This document shows, piece by piece, positions 34,398-46,096 of a stretch of DNA of 64,000 bases; position 1 is the stretch's first letter, and each line of letters begins with the position of its first letter. The translations under genes were made by a program, and so were the position numbers. Location of the stretch: assembly GCF_000714545.1 (NCBI RefSeq), contig NZ_AUNB01000010.1, forward strand, positions 1 to 64,000. The letters are read 5' to 3'. The notes under the pieces were generated by a model. That model was not told the DNA's origin and ran no database searches. It saw nothing but the letters and a program-made list of their open reading frames with translations. The DNA comes from Thioclava indica. GTDB taxonomy: Bacteria > Pseudomonadota > Alphaproteobacteria > Rhodobacterales > Rhodobacteraceae.

Positions 34398-35255
34398 CTA
34401 TTTCACTCTCACCTTGGCGCTTAAACGCCGATCAAATTCACGTCTGTTATTTTGCCCTGTTAGAAATTCTTCTGGATCTCGCTCGCGCGCGATGTCCAGA
34501 ATTTCAGAACCACTGAGGGAATAACCCAAATGGCCCACAACGTCGCGTTCAGTGGCAAGAATATTACTGATGGAAATCACTTCTTCTGAGGTGAAAAATC
34601 CTATTGATCTGCAATATGCAGACTTGATCCCGGAGATACCGGATCTCTTTTTTCCGGGTAGATCCGAGTCTTTGATGCGAACTCCAAAGATGTCATTCAC
34701 GACACTTGGCCGCTCTACAAAGTCTTCGTAACGAACAAACGGAAAAAACGGATACTCCTGTCGAAGCTTCATGATTTGGCGCGCCTTACGCAACCAATTT
34801 CGAGCAACCAATTTGGGATCTTTGTGATAGCGTCGATAAGCCGATGATATATGTTGATACGGATTACAGATACTTATCAAGCCTGAACTATCTTGTCCGA
34901 AAACGGCCTTAATATCGTCCACTCTGATCAAGTTTGGTGGCGATGCCTCTACGAACATATCGCCCGCCGCAAGAGCTTCCCACTCCTTCCGTATAAATGC
35001 CCAATCAAACTTTTGATCTTGATCCCACGGCCGAGTGCGCATCATTTCCGTCACGGCGGGAGCCATCTGCCCCTCATTATTCCCGAAAGGCGGCAGATAG
35101 CCACTAGTTTGACTGGCGAAATATTGCGACAGTATTGTCGTGCCAGAATTGTTAGGGCAGAAAATAAAGAAGAATTTCAGCTCAGTTAGAGAAGTTTCTT
35201 CCCCAAAAAAGTTCCGAACGATAGCGGCATGTCCCAATTCGGCTACCCTCTGCAT
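34398..35255 (-). CDS. Sulfotransferase-like protein
   Basis: A 285-residue protein with KFFFIFCPNNSGTTILSQYF near residue 30, which fits the P-loop-like phosphosulfate site of sulfotransferases, and SICNPYQHISSAYRRYHKDPKL where the second motif (R-x-P-x-x-R-x-x-S) is expected, with N in place of the first arginine. FPFVRYEDFVERPSVVNDIFG is the typical C-terminal region (RYEDL-like). The sequence is AT-rich like the glycosyltransferases on the other side of the IS66 element and may belong to the same surface-glycan island. The start is uncertain; ATG at 35255 or downstream. Confidence 0.7.
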   Translation of the reverse strand: MQRVAELGHAAIVRNFFGEETSLTELKFFFIFCPNNSGTTILSQYFASQTSGYLPPFGNNEGQMAPAVTEMMRTRPWDQDQKFDWAFIRKEWEALAAGDMFVEASPPNLIRVDDIKAVFGQDSSGLISICNPYQHISSAYRRYHKDPKLVARNWLRKARQIMKLRQEYPFFPFVRYEDFVERPSVVNDIFGVRIKDSDLPGKKRSGISGIKSAYCRSIGFFTSEEVISISNILATERDVVGHLGYSLSGSEILDIARERDPEEFLTGQNNRREFDRRLSAKVRVK

Positions 35256-35637
35256 AAATTCTAACTGATGCGCCCCCTCTTCTATCCCCTACTCAGCGAC
35301 CCAAGCAAATCTTTCTCTATGCGCAGCAGCGATCAAATGGAGCGCCCGTAGGTTAAACTCGACAGTGTAGAAACCAACGAGGGATCGGCATGAGCATGGA
35401 GGACAGGCGTCCAGGAAACGCGAAGCCCTCATCCCGTCCTGGCGTTTTGCGCAACACCGTCGGGGATGCCATCACGGTTGGCTTCATGAAAGCCTGATGG
35501 ATGAGACAGTTAGCCGCCGCCCATAACGGCAATCAAATCGCTTCGCGTTAAGTCGGTGGCGCTACCGTGCCACCCCTAGCCCTCGCTCGCAAACCCCTGT
35601 AAACCCGCGCCAAACGCATCTGTTCAAGAGGCCTCTC
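35256..35637. other. Island edge with a gene remnant
   Basis: The 382 bases before metG hold no intact gene. On the minus strand, a frame closing at 35289 encodes a protein-like ending, EFNLRALHLIAAAHRER followed by six residues and a stop. An adjacent frame upstream (MKPTVMASPTVLRKTPGRD) looks like the same degraded gene. I could not assign a family; a transposase or transferase remnant is possible. This is probably the right border of the accessory island. Confidence 0.35.
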
Positions 35638-37347
35638 ATGGCGCGTCATCTCATCACCTCGGCCATTCCCTACATCAACGGGATCAAGCATCTGGGCAAT
35701 CTCGTGGGCAGCCAATTGCCCGCCGATCTGTTTGCCCGCTACCAGCGCGCGCGCGGCCACGAGGTGATGTTCATCTGCGCGACGGACGAACACGGCACGC
35801 CCGCCGAATTGGCCGCCGCCAAAGCGGGTAAGCCAGTGGACGAGTATTGCACCGAGATGCACGAGGTTCAGGCCGGGATCGCGCGCGGCTTCAAGCTGAG
35901 TTTCGATCATTTCGGGCGCTCGTCCAGCGTGCAGAACCGCAAGCTGACGCAGCATTTTGCCGTGCAACTGGCCAAGGCTGGGTTGCTGCGCGAAGTGACT
36001 GAAAAGCAGATGTATTCCAACGCTGATGGCCGCTTTTTGCCCGACCGCTATATTGAGGGCACCTGCCCCAATTGCGGTTTCGAAAGCGCGCGCGGCGATC
36101 AATGCGACAATTGCACCAAGCAGCTTGATCCGGTCGATCTGATCAATCCGCATTCGGTGATTTCCGGCTCGACCGATCTGGAATTGCGCGAGACCAAGCA
36201 CTTGTTCTTGCGTCAATCGGCGATGAAGGATCAGTTGGATGCGTGGATCGACAGCAAGACCGACTGGCCGCTGCTGACCACCTCGATTGCCAAGAAATGG
36301 CTGCATGATGGCGACGGTTTGCAAGATCGCGGCATTACGCGCGATCTGTCTTGGGGGGTGCCTGCGCAGTTTGAGGGCGCGCCGTGGTCGGGCATGGAGG
36401 GCAAGGTTTTCTACGTCTGGTTCGACGCTCCAATCGAATATCTTGCAGCGACGCAGGAATGGGCCGACAAGACCGGCGGCGATTGGGAGCGCTGGTGGCG
36501 CACCGACAAGGGCGCCGATGACGTGACCTACACCGAGTTCATGGGCAAGGATAACGTGCCCTTCCACACGCTGTCTTTCCCGGCGACGATTTTGGGCAGC
36601 AATGAGCCGTGGAAGCTGGTCGATTACATCAAATCGTTCAACTACCTGAACTATGATGGCGGCCAGTTCAGCACCTCGCGCGGGCGCGGCGTGTTCATGG
36701 ATCAGGCGCTGGAAATCCTGCCCGCCGATTACTGGCGCTGGTGGCTGCTGTCCCATGCGCCCGAAAGCGCCGATAGCGAGTTCACTTGGGAGAATTTCCA
36801 GACTTCGGTGAACAAGGATCTGGCGGATGTGCTGGGCAACTTCGTCTCGCGCATCACCAAATTCACCCGCTCGAAATTCGGCGAGGCACTGCCCGAGGGT
36901 GGGGAATGGGGCGATCAGGAAGCCGCGTTGATTGACGAGCTGACCACCCGCATCCGCGCCTATGAAACCCATATGGAAGCGATGGACATTCGCAAATCCG
37001 CTGCGGAATTGCGCGCGATCTGGGTGGCGGGGAACGAGTATTTGCAAGGTGCGGCCCCGTGGTCGGTGTTCAAAACCGATCCCGACCAAGCGGCAGCAAT
37101 TGCGCGCCTCGCGCTGAACCTGATCCCGCTTTATGCAGTATTGTCTGCGCCATTCATCCCCGATGCAGCCGAAACGATGCTGGGCGCGATGCAGACCGAG
37201 GATCGTAGCTGGCCGCAAGATGTGAAAGCCGCGCTGACCGCCCTACCTGCTGGTCATGCGTTCACCACGCCAGAAGTTCTGTTTCGCAAGATCGCAGATG
37301 AAGAGCGCGAAGAGTGGCAAAATCGTTTTGCCGGAACACGCGACTGA
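35638..37347 (+). CDS. metG: Methionyl-tRNA synthetase
   Basis: A 569-residue class I synthetase. The HIGH-type motif is HLGN near residue 19, the zinc knuckle has four cysteines ([17 protein letters not shown], about residues 142-159), and the KMSKS loop is represented by [11 protein letters not shown] near residue 341, with Q for the first lysine and T for the second. Tryptophan-rich FSWE-type residues ([21 protein letters not shown]) begin the anticodon-binding helices. There is no C-terminal EMAP-like domain. It probably starts a transcription unit just right of the accessory island. Confidence 0.95.
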   Translation: MARHLITSAIPYINGIKHLGNLVGSQLPADLFARYQRARGHEVMFICATDEHGTPAELAAAKAGKPVDEYCTEMHEVQAGIARGFKLSFDHFGRSSSVQNRKLTQHFAVQLAKAGLLREVTEKQMYSNADGRFLPDRYIEGTCPNCGFESARGDQCDNCTKQLDPVDLINPHSVISGSTDLELRETKHLFLRQSAMKDQLDAWIDSKTDWPLLTTSIAKKWLHDGDGLQDRGITRDLSWGVPAQFEGAPWSGMEGKVFYVWFDAPIEYLAATQEWADKTGGDWERWWRTDKGADDVTYTEFMGKDNVPFHTLSFPATILGSNEPWKLVDYIKSFNYLNYDGGQFSTSRGRGVFMDQALEILPADYWRWWLLSHAPESADSEFTWENFQTSVNKDLADVLGNFVSRITKFTRSKFGEALPEGGEWGDQEAALIDELTTRIRAYETHMEAMDIRKSAAELRAIWVAGNEYLQGAAPWSVFKTDPDQAAAIARLALNLIPLYAVLSAPFIPDAAETMLGAMQTEDRSWPQDVKAALTALPAGHAFTTPEVLFRKIADEEREEWQNRFAGTRD

Positions 37348-37459
37348 CGGCGCGATCTGCCTGCGGCGTTAACACTTTCCAAAACGCACCTTTTGCGGCA
37401 CTCTGGGGCAAAAGGCAGGAGCAGGCCATGACAGTTTTACACAACGAAAGCCCGCGCTG

Positions 37460-37618
37460 ATGGGGGCGGTTTTGGGTGTGCTTGGCATGGCAGGCTCACG
37501 CCTGGTCCTTGCCAGTGTTGCCGTCGCGATCTGGCTGCTTTCGCGCCCCGGCGGCTGGGCCGTTCTGGTGGTGTTGGTGTTGCTCGGCCTCAGAGTTTTC
37601 CCCAATGCGCCACAATAA
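37460..37618 (+). CDS. Small hydrophobic protein, 52 aa
   Basis: MGAVLGVLGMAGSRLVLASV opens a 52-residue protein with two hydrophobic stretches split by LLSRPGGW. Its ATG overlaps the stop of a ten-codon frame (37428-37460, MTVLHNESPR) that has a GGAGCAGG ribosome binding site, so the short frame may couple translation. It lies between metG and qmcA. Unknown function; a real gene is plausible because of the membrane-like pattern and coupling. Confidence 0.4.
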   Translation: MGAVLGVLGMAGSRLVLASVAVAIWLLSRPGGWAVLVVLVLLGLRVFPNAPQ

Positions 37619-37669
37619 GGCTATACTCACGGTCAAACTGCAAAGCAGCATGTAATCAATAGGACAAGT

Positions 37670-38551
37670 ATGAACATTATCGATCTACTGGGCGGCGGCG
37701 ACATCGTGATGATCGCTATTGCGGGTTTCCTGATCATCTGCGTCTTTCTGGGCGTGCGGATCGTGCCGCAATCTGAAAAATATGTCGTTGAACGCTTTGG
37801 ACGGTTGCGCTGCGTACTGGGGCCGGGGCTGAACTTTATCGTGCCGTTTCTGGACCGCGTGCCGCATAAAATCTCGATCCTAGAACGTCAGTTGCCCAAT
37901 GCGCTGCAAGACGGGATCACCGCCGATAACGTGCTGGTTAAGGTCGAAACCTCGGTCTTTTATCGCATCATCGAGCCGGAAAAAACGGTCTATCGTATCC
38001 GCGATGTCGATGCCGCGATTGCTACCACGGTCGCAGGGATTGTGCGCTCGGAAATCGGTGTGCTGGAACTTGATGAGGTGCAATCGAACCGCGCCCAGCT
38101 GATTTCCAAGGTCCGCGAACAGGTCGCTGCGATGGTCGATGACTGGGGGATCGAGGTGACGCGCGCCGAAGTGCTGGACGTGAACCTTGATGAGGCCACA
38201 CGCGCCGCGATGATGCAGCAGCTCAACGCCGAGCGCGCGCGCCGCGCCACCGTGACCGAGGCCGAGGGGCGCAAACGCGCAATCGAGCTGAATGCCGAAG
38301 CGCAGTTGTTTCAGGCGCAAAAAGAGGCAGAGGCCCGTCGCGTCACCGCCGATGCCGAAGCCTACGCGACCGAGGTCGTGGCCGTCGCGATTTCTAAAAA
38401 CGGGCTTGAGGCGGCGCAATATCAAGTCGCGCTGAAACAGGTCGATGCGATCGCCCAAATTGCCAAGGGCGAAGGAAAGCAGACGGTTATCCTGCCCGCC
38501 GCCGCGCTGGAGGCCTTTACCGACGCCTTCTATCTACTCGGGAAAAAGTGA
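37670..38551 (+). CDS. qmcA: SPFH/stomatin-family membrane protein
   Basis: A 293-residue protein with one N-terminal membrane helix (IVMIAIAGFLIICVFLGV), the SPFH domain (VPQSEKYVVERFGRLRCVLGPGLNFIVPFLDRV, split here by function) and a long alanine/glutamate coiled coil to the end. SPFH proteins of the QmcA type form membrane microdomain assemblies and act with NfeD proteins; an NfeD gene follows with a one-base overlap. Role probably in membrane-protein quality control. Confidence 0.9.
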   Translation: MNIIDLLGGGDIVMIAIAGFLIICVFLGVRIVPQSEKYVVERFGRLRCVLGPGLNFIVPFLDRVPHKISILERQLPNALQDGITADNVLVKVETSVFYRIIEPEKTVYRIRDVDAAIATTVAGIVRSEIGVLELDEVQSNRAQLISKVREQVAAMVDDWGIEVTRAEVLDVNLDEATRAAMMQQLNAERARRATVTEAEGRKRAIELNAEAQLFQAQKEAEARRVTADAEAYATEVVAVAISKNGLEAAQYQVALKQVDAIAQIAKGEGKQTVILPAAALEAFTDAFYLLGKK

Positions 38552-38826
38552 TGGAATACTGGCAACAAGGTTGGGTTTGGGTCGTCGCGGGCGTCGTACT
38601 GGGCGTGTTGGAAATGCTTATCCCCGGCTTCGTATTCTTGGGCTTCGCAATCGGTGCGGTGATAGTCGGGGCGCTGATCTGGATTGGCGTTCTCGGACAC
38701 GCCTTGCCGCTGACGCTTTTGATTTTCGCGGTGGTTTCGGTGGTGACATGGCTGGTGCTGCGCCGCGTGCTGGGCGTGCGGCACGGCCAAACCAAACATT
38801 GGGATCGCGACATCAATGAAAACTGA
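38551..38826 (+). CDS. NfeD-family membrane protein
   Basis: A 91-residue short NfeD with two or three membrane helices (WVWVVAGVVLGVLEMLIPGFVF, GAVIVGALIWIGVLG, TLLIFAVVSVVTWLVL) and a truncated C-terminal segment. It partners the upstream SPFH protein. ATG at 38551 shares a base with the qmcA stop; a GTG one codon earlier is an alternative. Confidence 0.88.
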   Translation: MEYWQQGWVWVVAGVVLGVLEMLIPGFVFLGFAIGAVIVGALIWIGVLGHALPLTLLIFAVVSVVTWLVLRRVLGVRHGQTKHWDRDINEN

Positions 38827-38943
38827 GGTGATGTGATGGAACGCACGCGCGGGGTGTGCCGTTTTCCATTCGATTATACGGTTAAAATTGTTGCAGTCTC
38901 ATAGGCAAAGCAAACCCCGCACGGCAAGCTTTGCAAAATAAAC

Positions 38944-38969
38944 ACGGCGCCTTTCGGGGCGCCGTTTTT
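38944..38969 (+). terminator. Intrinsic terminator after nfeD
   Basis: ACGGCGCC and GGCGCCGT form an eight-pair stem with a TTTCGG loop followed by TTTTT. It lies 118 bases after nfeD and before the next small gene. Confidence 0.85.
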
Positions 38970-39055
38970 CGACAAGCCGGTCATCGCCGATCTTGACGAT
39001 CAAGGGAACGTGTCGCCCGTCTCTGCGTTTCTCGTGTGTAAGGAAAGGAACAAGC

Positions 39056-39295
39056 ATGACGCTTAGATCTTCACGACAAACCAATCTTGGTGGGTTGATC
39101 ATGACCTTCGTGGCGCTTGCTGTCGCTCTGGGTGTGGTGATCTGGCTTGTCGCTGACACCCCGTTGGATGGCGGCGATCAGGTGGCCACCGACCCACCAC
39201 CCTATAGACAGATATCCGATCCGAATGCGGCAAGCGTGACCGTGGACCCCACACCGAAAGGCGGAGTGACTGCGGATCCGACCAAGACGCAATGA
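39056..39295 (+). CDS. Small single-pass membrane protein, 79 aa
   Basis: MTLRSSRQTNLGGLIMTFVA begins a 79-residue protein with one membrane helix (about residues 13-34) and a proline/aspartate/threonine-rich outer tail. AAGGAAAGG lies before the ATG at 39056, deciding the start against an upstream one. No family recognised. It converges on pyrF with an eight-base gap. Confidence 0.6.
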   Translation: MTLRSSRQTNLGGLIMTFVALAVALGVVIWLVADTPLDGGDQVATDPPPYRQISDPNAASVTVDPTPKGGVTADPTKTQ

Positions 39296-39303
39296 GGTTG
39301 CGA

Positions 39304-40017
39304 TCAGACGCCGCGTAGCTCGGCGATGATCGCCTCGGCAGCGGCGCGCGGATCGCTGGCGCGATGGATGGGGCGGCCTACGACGATATGATCAGCGCCT
39401 GCTGCGATGGCCGAAGCTGGAGTTGCGATACGTTTTTGATCGCCCAGATCGGCCCCTGCGGGGCGCACGCCGGGTGTCACAATCAGCTTTCCCTCGGCTT
39501 CGGGCAAGGCGCGAATCAGCGCGGCCTCTTGCGGGCTGGCGATCACCCCATCTGCGCCCGCATCAAATGCACGGCCTGCCCGTTCGAGCACCAGATCGGC
39601 GATGTCACCGGGCTTGATCAGCGCACCATCCAGATCGGCGCGATCCAGCGAGGTCAGGATTGTCACCGCGAGGATTTTCATATCCTTGCCGGCAGCGCCC
39701 TGCTTGGCCGCGTTTACGACATGGGGGTCGCCATGCACCGTCAGGAAATCCAGCTCGAACTGGGCCAGCCCCTTCACCGCAGCCTCAACCGTCGCGCCGA
39801 TATCAAACAGCTTCATATCCAGAAAAATACGCTTGCCCTGATCGAGCTTGAGTTCGGTCGCAAGCGCGAGTCCGCCCCCCGTCAACATCCCCAGCCCGAT
39901 CTTGTAAAACGACACGGCATCACCCAGCCGATTGGCCAGCAAAAGCCCCTCATGGGCGTTGGGCACATCTAGCGCGACGATCAGGCGGTCATCTGCGGGC
40001 AAGGTGAGGTCAGTCAT
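39304..40017 (-). CDS. pyrF: Orotidine 5'-phosphate decarboxylase
   Basis: A 237-residue enzyme of UMP synthesis. Catalytic residues lie in FLDMKLFDIGATVEAA (K and D), with LIVALDVPNAHEG at the N-terminus and VTPGVRPAGADLGDQKRI and DHIVVGRPIHRASDP as phosphate-binding loops. ATG at 40017 follows AGGAGCG; an upstream ATG at 40041 would include that site in coding sequence. Confidence 0.95.
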   Translation of the reverse strand: MTDLTLPADDRLIVALDVPNAHEGLLLANRLGDAVSFYKIGLGMLTGGGLALATELKLDQGKRIFLDMKLFDIGATVEAAVKGLAQFELDFLTVHGDPHVVNAAKQGAAGKDMKILAVTILTSLDRADLDGALIKPGDIADLVLERAGRAFDAGADGVIASPQEAALIRALPEAEGKLIVTPGVRPAGADLGDQKRIATPASAIAAGADHIVVGRPIHRASDPRAAAEAIIAELRGV

Positions 40018-40088
40018 CAGGGCGCTCCTTTCGCGGGTCACTTCCTGATGAGGGGCAATTGCGCCTAGGTCAAGCGCGGCTGCGGCGT

Positions 40089-40298
40089 TTAGAGCCCGCC
40101 GATGCCGCGACGCTGCGCCTCGCGCGTCAGCGCGCGGGTGAGTTGGCTATGGCAGATCCGCTCATTGGCCTCGACACGCACGGGAACGCGCAGCGGCATC
40201 GCAAGGCCGGGCGTGAAGAATTCCACGACTGCCTCAAAGCGGCGTTGCGCGGCGTTATAGATCAAAAGCGCGATCCGGGTGGCGATAGCGTGATGCAT
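40089..40298 (-). CDS. Conserved-looking hypothetical protein, 69 aa
   Basis: MHHAIATRIALLIYNAAQRR starts a 69-residue protein (RFEAVVEFFTPGLAMPLRVPVRV, then ALTREAQRRG). GGAGG lies ten bases before the ATG at 40298. It precedes pyrF on the same strand with a 71-base gap and may be cotranscribed. No domain recognised. Confidence 0.6.
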   Translation of the reverse strand: MHHAIATRIALLIYNAAQRRFEAVVEFFTPGLAMPLRVPVRVEANERICHSQLTRALTREAQRRGIGGL

Positions 40299-40405
40299 TT
40301 TACAGGCCTCCACGATCAAAACGAAGTTATCTGATAATCAACGCAGAAGGTTACCATTTGGTTTCCCGGCGCGACAAAATATCATCGCAAGCCCCGTAAA
40401 TTGCT

Positions 40406-40434
40406 CTTGAAGCTTCACGGCAATGCGCCCATTT
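40406..40434 (+). promoter_or_regulatory. Heat-shock (RpoH) promoter of clpB
   Basis: CTTGAA (40406-40411), 16 bases, CCCATTT (40428-40434) fits the sigma-32 consensus (CTTGAA and CCCCATNT). It lies 77 bases before the clpB ATG, a gene normally in the RpoH regulon. Confidence 0.75.
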
Positions 40435-40511
40435 CTTAACCGAGACCCGGCCAGTGGGCGCCTTTTCAGGGCCCGAAATTTTCCGGGGGCTTTATCAAAA
40501 AGGAGAGACCG

Positions 40512-43133
<2,622 letters not shown>

Positions 43134-43141
43134 AGAAAACC

Positions 43142-43190
43142 GGCCGGGGGGCTCTGCCCCCCGGCCCCCCCGGGATATTTCCGTCAAGAG
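43142..43190. repeat. GC-rich hairpin of a roseobacter intergenic repeat
   Basis: GGCCGGGGGGC, TCT loop, GCCCCCCGGCC form an 11-pair perfect stem (43142-43166), followed by CCCCCGGGATATTT. The combination of a GGGGCTCTGCCCC hairpin and CCCCCGGGATATTT is one I recall from many intergenic sites in Rhodobacteraceae genomes. It begins eight bases after clpB and may act as terminator or 3' mRNA stabiliser. Confidence 0.6.
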
Positions 43191-43229
43191 GAAGATGGCG
43201 TACAAGATGGGTCTGGAGACAATCTGACC

Positions 43230-44507
43230 ATGCCCGCCTTATGCCGCGACTGCCTTGAAAGCTTCGAAGACGCGCCCAAACGCTGCCCGCGGTGTGGGCG
43301 CAGTCGTATTTTGTCCCACCCCGAACTGTTTGAATTGTCAGTCGCGCATATTGATTGCGACAGTTTTTACGCGTCGGTGGAGAAGCGCGACGATCCCTCG
43401 CTGAGTTCAAAACCCGTGATTGTCGGGGGCGGCACGCGCGGTGTTGTCACCACCTGTTGTTATATCGCGCGGATTTCGGGTGTGCGCTCGGCGATGCCGA
43501 TGTTTCAGGCGCGCAAGCTGTGCCCCGATGCCGTGATTATCAAGCCGCGCATGGATCATTACGTTGCCGTTTCGCGCCAAATTCGCGCGCGGATGGCGGC
43601 GCTGACGCCGCTGATAGAGCCGCTTTCGCTGGATGAGGCGTTTCTGGATCTGACTGGCACGGCCAGGCTGCATAGCGCCCCTCCGGCGCTGCAAATGGCC
43701 CGGTTGGCACGCGCGATTGAAACCGAGATCGGGGTTAGCGCCTCGGTCGGGCTCTCGCATAACAAGTTTCTCGCCAAGATCGCTTCGGATCTGGATAAGC
43801 CGCGCGGGTTTTCGGTGATCGGGCGCGCGGATACCGAGGCGTTTCTGCGGGACCAGCCGGTTGGCGTTTTGTGGGGTGTCGGGGCGGCGACGCGCGCCGC
43901 TTTGGGACGCGCTGGTATCCGCACGCTGGCCGATATTCGCCGCGCGGGCCATGATCGGCTGGTTGCGCGGTTTGGGGTGACTGGCGCGCGTCTGTTTGAG
44001 TTGGCGCATGGGCGAGATACTCGCAAAATCACCCCTGGCGCGCCGATCAAATCGATCTCGAACGAGACCACGTTCGGCGTGGATATCAGCGGGCGGGATG
44101 CGCTATTGGCGCAGCTTTGGCACCTGGCCGAAAAGGTGTCGGCGCGGATGAAGGCGCGTGAGATTGCCGGGCGCACGGTGACGCTCAAGCTCAAGCGCGC
44201 CGATTTTTCCACGCTGACGCGGCAAACCCAACTTGAGGAACCGAGCCAGCTCGCCGACACGTTGTATCGTGCGGGCGAGCGGCTGTTTGATGCGCTGCCC
44301 CCCGATACCGCCTATCGTTTGATTGGGATCGGGTTCACAGACCTTGGTGCCGCTGACGCGCGCGATCCGGTGGGCGATCTGCTGGACCCGCAAGCCAGTA
44401 AGCGCGCCGGGGCGGAGCGGGCAGCCGATGCGATCCGCGCGCGCTTTGGTCACGAGGCGATCAGGACCGGGCGCGGGTTGGGCGTGAAGGACAAAAACAC
44501 GCCCTAA
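43230..44507 (+). CDS. dinB: DNA polymerase IV with N-terminal zinc ribbon
   Basis: A 425-residue Y-family polymerase. Residues 1-25 form a zinc-ribbon-like motif (C5, C8, C19, C22) absent from enterobacterial DinB. The polymerase core starts AHIDCDSFYASVE, has TRGVVTTCCYIAR, the catalytic pair in PLSLDEAFLDLTG (about residue 136), SVGLSHNKFLAKIASDLDKP and the little-finger domain. The C-terminal end lacks an obvious clamp-binding pentapeptide. ATG at 43230 is required to include the cysteines. Involved in damage tolerance alongside imuB/dnaE2. Confidence 0.93.
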   Translation: MPALCRDCLESFEDAPKRCPRCGRSRILSHPELFELSVAHIDCDSFYASVEKRDDPSLSSKPVIVGGGTRGVVTTCCYIARISGVRSAMPMFQARKLCPDAVIIKPRMDHYVAVSRQIRARMAALTPLIEPLSLDEAFLDLTGTARLHSAPPALQMARLARAIETEIGVSASVGLSHNKFLAKIASDLDKPRGFSVIGRADTEAFLRDQPVGVLWGVGAATRAALGRAGIRTLADIRRAGHDRLVARFGVTGARLFELAHGRDTRKITPGAPIKSISNETTFGVDISGRDALLAQLWHLAEKVSARMKAREIAGRTVTLKLKRADFSTLTRQTQLEEPSQLADTLYRAGERLFDALPPDTAYRLIGIGFTDLGAADARDPVGDLLDPQASKRAGAERAADAIRARFGHEAIRTGRGLGVKDKNTP

Positions 44508-44577
44508 GCCAAAAATTTACCCGATCTTCACTCCTGAACGCGCATGTTTCGCGGGACGACATGCGAAGGACGGATGG

Positions 44578-44958
44578 ATGAACAAATCTCTAGATGATGC
44601 GCTGCGGACCGCAATTGGTGCGCATGCCTCTTGGAAAATCAAGCTTAAGGCGACGGTGGCTTCGGGGATTTCGACGGTCACGAGTGAGGACGCGAAATGC
44701 GACACTTGCTGTTCATTTGGAAAATGGATGCATGCGCCCGAGCAAGAGTATCTGCATACTGACGCGCAGTTTTGCGAAATCAATCGTTTGCATCACGCAT
44801 TTCACCAAACCGCTGGTGAGGTGATCGGTGCGATTGAGCAGCGCAATGAAACTTTGGCCGTGCAACTTCTTGAAGCGGAATTCATGCCGCAATCGGATCA
44901 CCTGATGACCGAGTTGAAAAACTGGCTGCGTGAGATCAAGGCACAGCAAGCTGCCTGA
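44578..44958 (+). CDS. CZB-domain zinc-binding protein
   Basis: A 126-residue stand-alone chemoreceptor zinc-binding domain. The signature is complete: H16 in AHASWK, C45 in CCSFGKW, and two histidines in LHHAFH. CZB domains bind zinc and respond to zinc or hypochlorous acid, usually fused to chemoreceptors or diguanylate cyclases; here no output domain is present, so it must act on a partner. Translation starts at ATG 44578 after GGACGG. It follows dinB and converges on the amidohydrolase gene. Confidence 0.85.
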   Translation: MNKSLDDALRTAIGAHASWKIKLKATVASGISTVTSEDAKCDTCCSFGKWMHAPEQEYLHTDAQFCEINRLHHAFHQTAGEVIGAIEQRNETLAVQLLEAEFMPQSDHLMTELKNWLREIKAQQAA

Positions 44959-44962
44959 CCTG

Positions 44963-45829
44963 CTATTCGGCGGCCAGTCGCATAGGCTGCGCACCGATGG
45001 CACAGATGCGGGCGATGGTGCGTTCCATCAACGCCCGAAATGCCTCGAACTCCTCGCTGGGCTCGATCAAGGTCTCATCCATGTAAAGCGCGCGGTCAAT
45101 CTCGATTTGCACGACATGAACGTTGTCACGCGGTCGGCCATAGCGTTGCGTGATGTAGGCCCCGGCGAAGGGATTGTTGCGCGACACGGCAAGACCCTCA
45201 TCGGCGAAGACTGATTCGATCTGCGCCACAAGACTGCGCACCGCCGAGGCACCGTAGCGATCCCCCAAAACGATTCTTGGCCGCCGTGCGCCCAAACTGT
45301 CGAGCGCCTCGGACGGCATTGAATGCACATCAATCAAAATGGCCTGGCCATGGCGGCGATGGGCCTGACGCAACAGATCGTCCAAAGCGGCGTGATAAGG
45401 ACGCCAGACATGGTTTAAGCGGGTCTCTGCCTCGATCTGGGCGATCTTGCCGCGGTATATTGCGCGGCCCCCTGACACGACACGGGGAATCACCCCAAGC
45501 CCAGCCGCTACACGCGGGCCGGGATGCGACCGCTCTAGCCCTGCGATCAAGGCCGAATCAAGCTCGTCGTCAGAACGGTTCAAATCGACCCAAGCCCGCG
45601 GGTATTGCGCCGCGATGAAACTGGCGCCATATCGGGGCGCACAGGTCAGCAACCGATCCACAAACGCATCCTCGGATGAGCGCAACTGCCTTATATTCAG
45701 CACAGAGCGCTGTTTCAGGCTGTCCGGGTAGTACGCACCCGAATGCGGTGACGCAAAAATCACCGCCGTTTCCTCGGTTTCGGGGCGCAGCAGGGTAAAC
45801 GCCGCCGGGGGATGTGGTTTTTCGGTCAT
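44963..45829 (-). CDS. N-formylglutamate amidohydrolase family protein
   Basis: A 288-residue zinc hydrolase of the FGase family. FASPHSGAYYP, PRAWVDLNRSDDELD and ILIDVHSMPSEA carry the expected histidine, aspartate and arginine positions, and VQIEIDRALYMDE closes the domain. Members hydrolyse N-formylglutamate in histidine breakdown, but no hut genes are nearby so the substrate is uncertain. ATG at 45829 follows GAGGC; an upstream ATG at 45880 adds an unlikely basic stretch. Confidence 0.88.
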   Translation of the reverse strand: MTEKPHPPAAFTLLRPETEETAVIFASPHSGAYYPDSLKQRSVLNIRQLRSSEDAFVDRLLTCAPRYGASFIAAQYPRAWVDLNRSDDELDSALIAGLERSHPGPRVAAGLGVIPRVVSGGRAIYRGKIAQIEAETRLNHVWRPYHAALDDLLRQAHRRHGQAILIDVHSMPSEALDSLGARRPRIVLGDRYGASAVRSLVAQIESVFADEGLAVSRNNPFAGAYITQRYGRPRDNVHVVQIEIDRALYMDETLIEPSEEFEAFRALMERTIARICAIGAQPMRLAAE

Positions 45830-46012
45830 GGAGCCTCGCGATAATGCGCGCCAGCTTACACCGGAACGCTTTGTAGCCAAATCCCCCTTGAAAGCCCTTT
45901 CGACTCCTTTTATAGACCCCCAGACCGACGCGATCCCGCGTCTTTCGGTTTGTTCATCTGCTCTTAGGGTATTTGACGTAATCGATGCGATGAAACGGGG
46001 TCAGGCGGCTGT

Positions 46013-46087
46013 GGGCGGTTAGCTCAGCGGTAGAGCACTACGTTGACATCGTAGTGGCCACTGGTTCGATCCCAGTACCGCCCACCA
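46013..46087 (+). tRNA. tRNA-Val (GAC)
   Basis: A 75-nt cloverleaf with acceptor GGGCGGT/ACCGCCC, D-arm TAGCTCAGCGGTAGAGC, anticodon stem CTACG/CGTAG with loop TTGACAT (anticodon GAC), T-arm CTGGTTCGATCCCAG and encoded CCA. Confidence 0.97.
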
Positions 46088-46096
46088 TGATTCACC

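Noticed and set aside
35548-37218. Minus-strand frame of 556 codons opposite metG
   Set aside because: It is the antisense of a clear methionyl-tRNA synthetase and shows no protein-family features.
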